Assembly: GCA_964454545.1 (NCBI GenBank)
Contig: CAYVTI010000004.1
Coordinates: forward strand, 1-64,000
DNA from: JABCZZ01 sp964454545
GTDB lineage: Bacteria > Pseudomonadota > Alphaproteobacteria > Rickettsiales > JABCZZ01
Reading direction: 5' to 3'
DNA length: 64,000 bases
In this document: positions 61,357 to 64,000 of the stretch, piece after piece
How positions within the stretch are numbered: the stretch's first letter is position 1
Layout of the letters: the number at the start of each line of letters is the position of its first letter
Notes under the pieces: model-generated
What the model saw: only the letters and a program-made list of their open reading frames with translations
What the model was told of the DNA's origin: nothing
Databases searched by the model: none
Position numbers and translations under genes: made by a program

Positions 61357-62540
61357 AAAACAGCTTCCAGTGGCAAGACCCCCTGCTTATCGAGGACCAG
61401 TTAAGCGAGGAAGAAAAAATCGTGCAGGACACGGCGCGCAAATTTGCGCGTGAGAACCTGTTCCCCGGCATCACCCACGCCAACCGCCATGAGAAGTTTG
61501 ATATAAATATCATGCGCGAGATGGGGAAGCTCGGCTTGCTCGGTTCCACCATCCACGGCTATGGCTGCGCTGGCGTCAACCATGTCTGTTACGGGCTGAT
61601 AGCACGCGAGGTGGAATGGGTCGACAGCGGCTACCGCTCCGCCCTTTCCGTGCAGTCGAGCCTCGTCATGCACCCGATCAACCAGTTCGGCAGCGAGGAG
61701 CAGAAGCAGGCATACCTGCCGCGCCTTGCCACCGCTGAAATCATCGGCTGCTTTGGCCTTACCGAGCCGTCGCACGGATCCGATCCGGGCGGCATGGTCA
61801 CCCGCGCCACACGGCATCCTGACGGCTTCCGGCTCACCGGATCGAAATCATGGATCACCAATTCCCCGATAGCCGATATTTTCGTCGTATGGGCGAAGAT
61901 TTACGGTGACAAGGAAATCAAGGACGGCACCATCGGCGGCTTCATCCTTGAGCGCGGCATGAAGGGGCTGGAGACTTCTAAAATTGAGGGCAAGATGTCC
62001 CTGCGCGCTTCGAGCACCGGCACCATACTGATGGACGAAGTGTTCGTGCCGGAGAAAAACCGCCTGGGCGTCACCGGGCTTAAGGGACCGTTCAGCTGCC
62101 TCAACAAGGCACGCTACGGCATCAGCTGGGGAGCGCTCGGTGCAGCGGAATTCTGCTATCAGGCGGCGCGCAATTATACGCTGGAACGCACCCAGTTTGG
62201 TCGTCCGCTTGCAGCCAACCAGCTCATCCAGAAAAAGCTCGCCGACATGGCGACGGAGATCTCGCTCGGCCTGCAGGCGGCGCTCCGGCTTGGACGGCTG
62301 ATAGACGAAGGCAGGGAAGCGATAGAGATGATCTCACTCACCAAGCGTAATTCCACCGGGAAATCACTGGAAATCGCCCGCACGGCACGCGACATGCACG
62401 GCGCGAACGGCATTGCCGACGAATATCACGTCATGCGTCACGTGGTGAACCTTGAAAGCGTCAATACCTACGAAGGCACGCACGACGTGCATGCGCTGAT
62501 CCTAGGCCGCGCGATTACCGGACTGCAGGCTTTCAGCTAA
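61353..62540 (+). CDS. gcdH: Glutaryl-CoA dehydrogenase
   Basis: Oxidises and decarboxylates glutaryl-CoA to crotonyl-CoA in lysine and tryptophan breakdown. 395 residues, acyl-CoA dehydrogenase fold. The catalytic base is Glu374 in NTYEGTHDVHALILGRA, and GYGCAGV, VDSGYRSALSVQSSLVM and GLTEPSHGSDP mark the glutaryl-CoA branch of the family. FAD bound, electrons go to ETF. Its 3' end overlaps the 3' end of dapA by 39 nt on the other strand. Confidence 0.95.
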   Translation: MKNSFQWQDPLLIEDQLSEEEKIVQDTARKFARENLFPGITHANRHEKFDINIMREMGKLGLLGSTIHGYGCAGVNHVCYGLIAREVEWVDSGYRSALSVQSSLVMHPINQFGSEEQKQAYLPRLATAEIIGCFGLTEPSHGSDPGGMVTRATRHPDGFRLTGSKSWITNSPIADIFVVWAKIYGDKEIKDGTIGGFILERGMKGLETSKIEGKMSLRASSTGTILMDEVFVPEKNRLGVTGLKGPFSCLNKARYGISWGALGAAEFCYQAARNYTLERTQFGRPLAANQLIQKKLADMATEISLGLQAALRLGRLIDEGREAIEMISLTKRNSTGKSLEIARTARDMHGANGIADEYHVMRHVVNLESVNTYEGTHDVHALILGRAITGLQAFS

Positions 62541-63398
62541 ATTATTCACCACTTCCTTCACCCGCGCTTTTGCAGCGTCTGACAGCGGCGTGAGCGGCAG
62601 GCGCACGTCCGGCTGGCATTTACCAAGCAGCGACGCGGCATATTTCACGGGAACCGGGTTTGTTTCCACAAACATTGCCTCATGCAGGGGCACCAGCCTG
62701 TCATGTATATTGAGCGCGCCTGCATAATCTCCCTTCAGCGTGAAGTTCTGCACTTCGGCGCACAGGCGAGGCGCGACATTCGAGGTCACCGATATGCATC
62801 CTATCCCGCCTTGCGAATTAAAAGCGATAGCCGTCATATCTTCACCGGAAAGCTGGTTAAACTCCTTGCCAGCCAGCATGCGCAATTTACAGACACGGGC
62901 CAGATCGCCAGTCGCATCCTTGATGCCTATAATATTAGGGATTTTGGCAAGGCGGGCTATGGTTTCGTCCTTGATGTCAATTACCGTACGTCCGGGCACA
63001 TTATAAAGCACGATGGGGATATCCACCGCTTCGGCAATCGCCTTGTAATGCTGGTATATACCTTCCTGCGTGGGCTTGTTATAATAAGGCACCACTATCA
63101 GCGCGCCATCCGCACCTGCCTTTTTGGCATGACGAGTCAGCATGATAGCCTCTTCCGTGGAATTGGAGCCCGTACCAGCAAGGACTTTCACCCTGTTTTT
63201 GGCCGCCTCGACACACAGGGAAACAAGGCGGTTATGCTCTTCATAGGACAAAGTCGGAGATTCCCCGGTCGAGCCACAGGGCACCACCCCATGCACGCCC
63301 TCGGAAATTTGCCATTCCACGAAAGACTGAAAGGCTGGTTCATCTACTTTGCCGTTCTTAAACGGCGTCAACAGCGCTGTATATATTCCACGAAACAT
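62502..63398 (-). CDS. dapA: 4-hydroxy-tetrahydrodipicolinate synthase
   Basis: First committed step of lysine and diaminopimelate synthesis: condenses pyruvate with aspartate semialdehyde. TIM-barrel of 298 residues from ATG 63398 (MFRGIYTALLTPF), the usual start of the family; a GTG at 63416 is in frame. Schiff-base lysine in IIGIKDATGD, tyrosine in VLYNVPGRT, and GSTGESPTLS for pyruvate binding. No ribosome site stands out at either start. Confidence 0.96.
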   Translation of the reverse strand: MFRGIYTALLTPFKNGKVDEPAFQSFVEWQISEGVHGVVPCGSTGESPTLSYEEHNRLVSLCVEAAKNRVKVLAGTGSNSTEEAIMLTRHAKKAGADGALIVVPYYNKPTQEGIYQHYKAIAEAVDIPIVLYNVPGRTVIDIKDETIARLAKIPNIIGIKDATGDLARVCKLRMLAGKEFNQLSGEDMTAIAFNSQGGIGCISVTSNVAPRLCAEVQNFTLKGDYAGALNIHDRLVPLHEAMFVETNPVPVKYAASLLGKCQPDVRLPLTPLSDAAKARVKEVVNNLAESLQSGNRAA

Positions 63399-63501
63399 AG
63401 GAGGCGGATTATCCACGGATTTAAAAGAAAATATAGCAAAAAATGAGAATTGCGCTTGATTTTCTTCCCGGTTTCTGATTTCTGTTCGTGTCTTCCGATT
63501 A

Positions 63502-63578
63502 GGGGGTGTAGCTCAGTTGGTTAGAGCGCAGGCCTGTCACGCCTGAGGTCGCGGGTTCGAGCCCCGTCACTCCCGCCA
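63502..63578 (+). tRNA. tRNA-Asp (anticodon GTC)
   Basis: 77 nt, cloverleaf by eye. Acceptor GGGGGTG pairs with CACTCCC (one G-T). The anticodon stem CAGGC/GCCTG encloses loop CTGTCAC with GTC, and the T arm holds GGTTCGAGCC. Discriminator G and CCA are encoded. Confidence 0.97.
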
Positions 63579-63587
63579 CGGGGTTGC

Positions 63588-63643
63588 AAGTTGCATGTTG
63601 CCAGTTGCATGAAGAAATGCTTGCAACTGGTAACCTGCAACTC
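63588..63643. repeat. Quasi-palindromic repeat behind tRNA-Asp
   Basis: Left arm 63588-63611 and right arm 63620-63643 (24 nt each) are inverted copies at 20 of 24 positions around an 8-nt loop. Both arms are built of diverged GTTGCA/GTTGCC units. No T-run follows. Confidence 0.6.
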
Positions 63644-63644
63644 T

Positions 63645-63676
63645 GGTAACGAGTCCTGTATTCGTGGCCCGTTACC
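63645..63676. repeat. Second inverted repeat between tRNA-Asp and fmt
   Basis: GGTAACG (63645-63651) and CGTTACC (63670-63676), perfect 7-bp arms. The loop side contains GTGGCCCGT, the unit also seen between iscS and iscU. Lies 15 nt before the fmt ATG. Confidence 0.45.
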
Positions 63677-63691
63677 CGCTGCTTAAACCCT

Positions 63692-64000
63692 ATGCCAGAT
63701 ACGCTCAAAATCATATATATGGGAACGCCGGAATTTGCCGTGCCGCTCCTCGATACGCTGGTCAGGGCGAGGTACGACATTGCCGCCGTATATACCCAAC
63801 CGCCGCGTCCCGCCGGACGCGGGCAGAAGGAAACGCCTTCGCCAGTTCATCAATACGCCCTATCGCATAATATTCCTGTATATACGCCGGAGACCCTGAA
63901 GAATCCCGAAACGCAACACATACTGCGCGAGCACAAGGCGGATGCGATCGTCGTGGCGGCTTATGGCCTGCTGCTGCCCAAGCAGGTACTCGAGGCGACA
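63692..64000 (+). CDS. fmt: Methionyl-tRNA formyltransferase, N-terminal part (cut by window edge)
   Basis: Formylates initiator Met-tRNA. The first 103 residues are present: MPDTLKIIYMGTPEFAVPLL, QPPRPAGRGQK and VVAAYGLLLPKQVL, typical of the formyltetrahydrofolate-binding domain. The frame is open to the last base of the window. Confidence 0.96.
   Translation, partial: MPDTLKIIYMGTPEFAVPLLDTLVRARYDIAAVYTQPPRPAGRGQKETPSPVHQYALSHNIPVYTPETLKNPETQHILREHKADAIVVAAYGLLLPKQVLEAT

Noticed and set aside
63588..63676. Rho-independent terminator after tRNA-Asp
   Set aside because: Neither hairpin is followed by a run of T, and arms made of repeated units fit a repeat element better.

Overview
The window is a gene-dense chromosomal segment (about 66 protein genes, one tRNA) from an alphaproteobacterium, probably an uncultured lineage assembled from a metagenome or draft genome. 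The evidence for Alphaproteobacteria is the hpnCDE route to squalene next to shc, hpnO, hpnG and hpnH; a short 150-residue HprK; ATP12; PheA with an ESY-type ACT motif; the thrC-M16 peptidase pair; and TTAA-N7-TTAA boxes of the CtrA type in three intergenic regions. A 10-N run inside ispH marks an assembly join, and the flanking sequence suggests that no bases are missing there. No intergenic stretch exceeds 300 bases. There is no prophage, transposase or CRISPR array.

Layout. 1-3.2 kb (minus): carA and carB with a DpnA-like adenine DNA methyltransferase gene between them. 3.4-12 kb: ppk, hldE, a small secreted protein, pheA, ATP12, an APRT-like protein, an ArnT-like glycosyltransferase and a PagL-like lipid A deacylase, so an envelope theme. 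12.2-19.2 kb: hopanoid operon hpnO-hpnC-hpnD-hpnE-shc-hpnG, mostly with overlapping stop and start codons. 19.2-21.5 kb: a five-gene metal-handling unit (Cys/His-rich secreted protein, outer-membrane-like protein, MerP-like, MerT-like, DUF4396). 21.5-23.7 kb (minus): ispH-hpnH, which returns to isoprenoid and hopanoid synthesis. 23.8-28.6 kb: RhtA exporter, an SDR, a two-component system, hprK and hpf. 28.7-34.9 kb: glyQ-panD-glyS-ppdK. 35-38.6 kb (minus): a small basic protein, an unknown protein, and hscB-iscA-iscU-iscS behind a site that closely matches the IscR type 1 consensus. 38.7-50.3 kb: lipoprotein, hisE, acyltransferase, an AsmA/DUF2125-like protein, pabB, an unknown, rluD/thrC head to head, M16 peptidase, bdhA, a DUF2076 protein and a lone pseudopilin. 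50.3-64 kb: zapE, an unusual protein with several helix-turn-helix modules, rsmA, an MsbA-like ABC exporter, rarA-folE, rhodanese-ddl-ftsQ (not followed by ftsA/ftsZ), an unknown, an 82-residue protein with gcdH, dapA, tRNA-Asp and the start of fmt.

How they work together: ispH supplies isoprenoid precursors, hpnC/D/E make squalene, shc cyclises it, hpnH and hpnG attach and process the adenosine-derived side chain, and hpnO aminates it. hldE, the ArnT-like transferase, the PagL-like protein and MsbA-like exporter build or modify LPS. The isc genes assemble Fe-S clusters that IspH and HpnH need.

The least explained parts are the multi-HTH protein at 51.5 kb with a palindromic operator, the metal unit with an 8-bp inverted repeat around a promoter that predicts a leaderless message, and a set of short quasi-palindromic repeats. 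Two of these repeats appear to be translated, one inside carA and one at the end of glyQ, which resembles Rickettsia palindromic elements. All family assignments come from reading the protein sequences; no database search was run.
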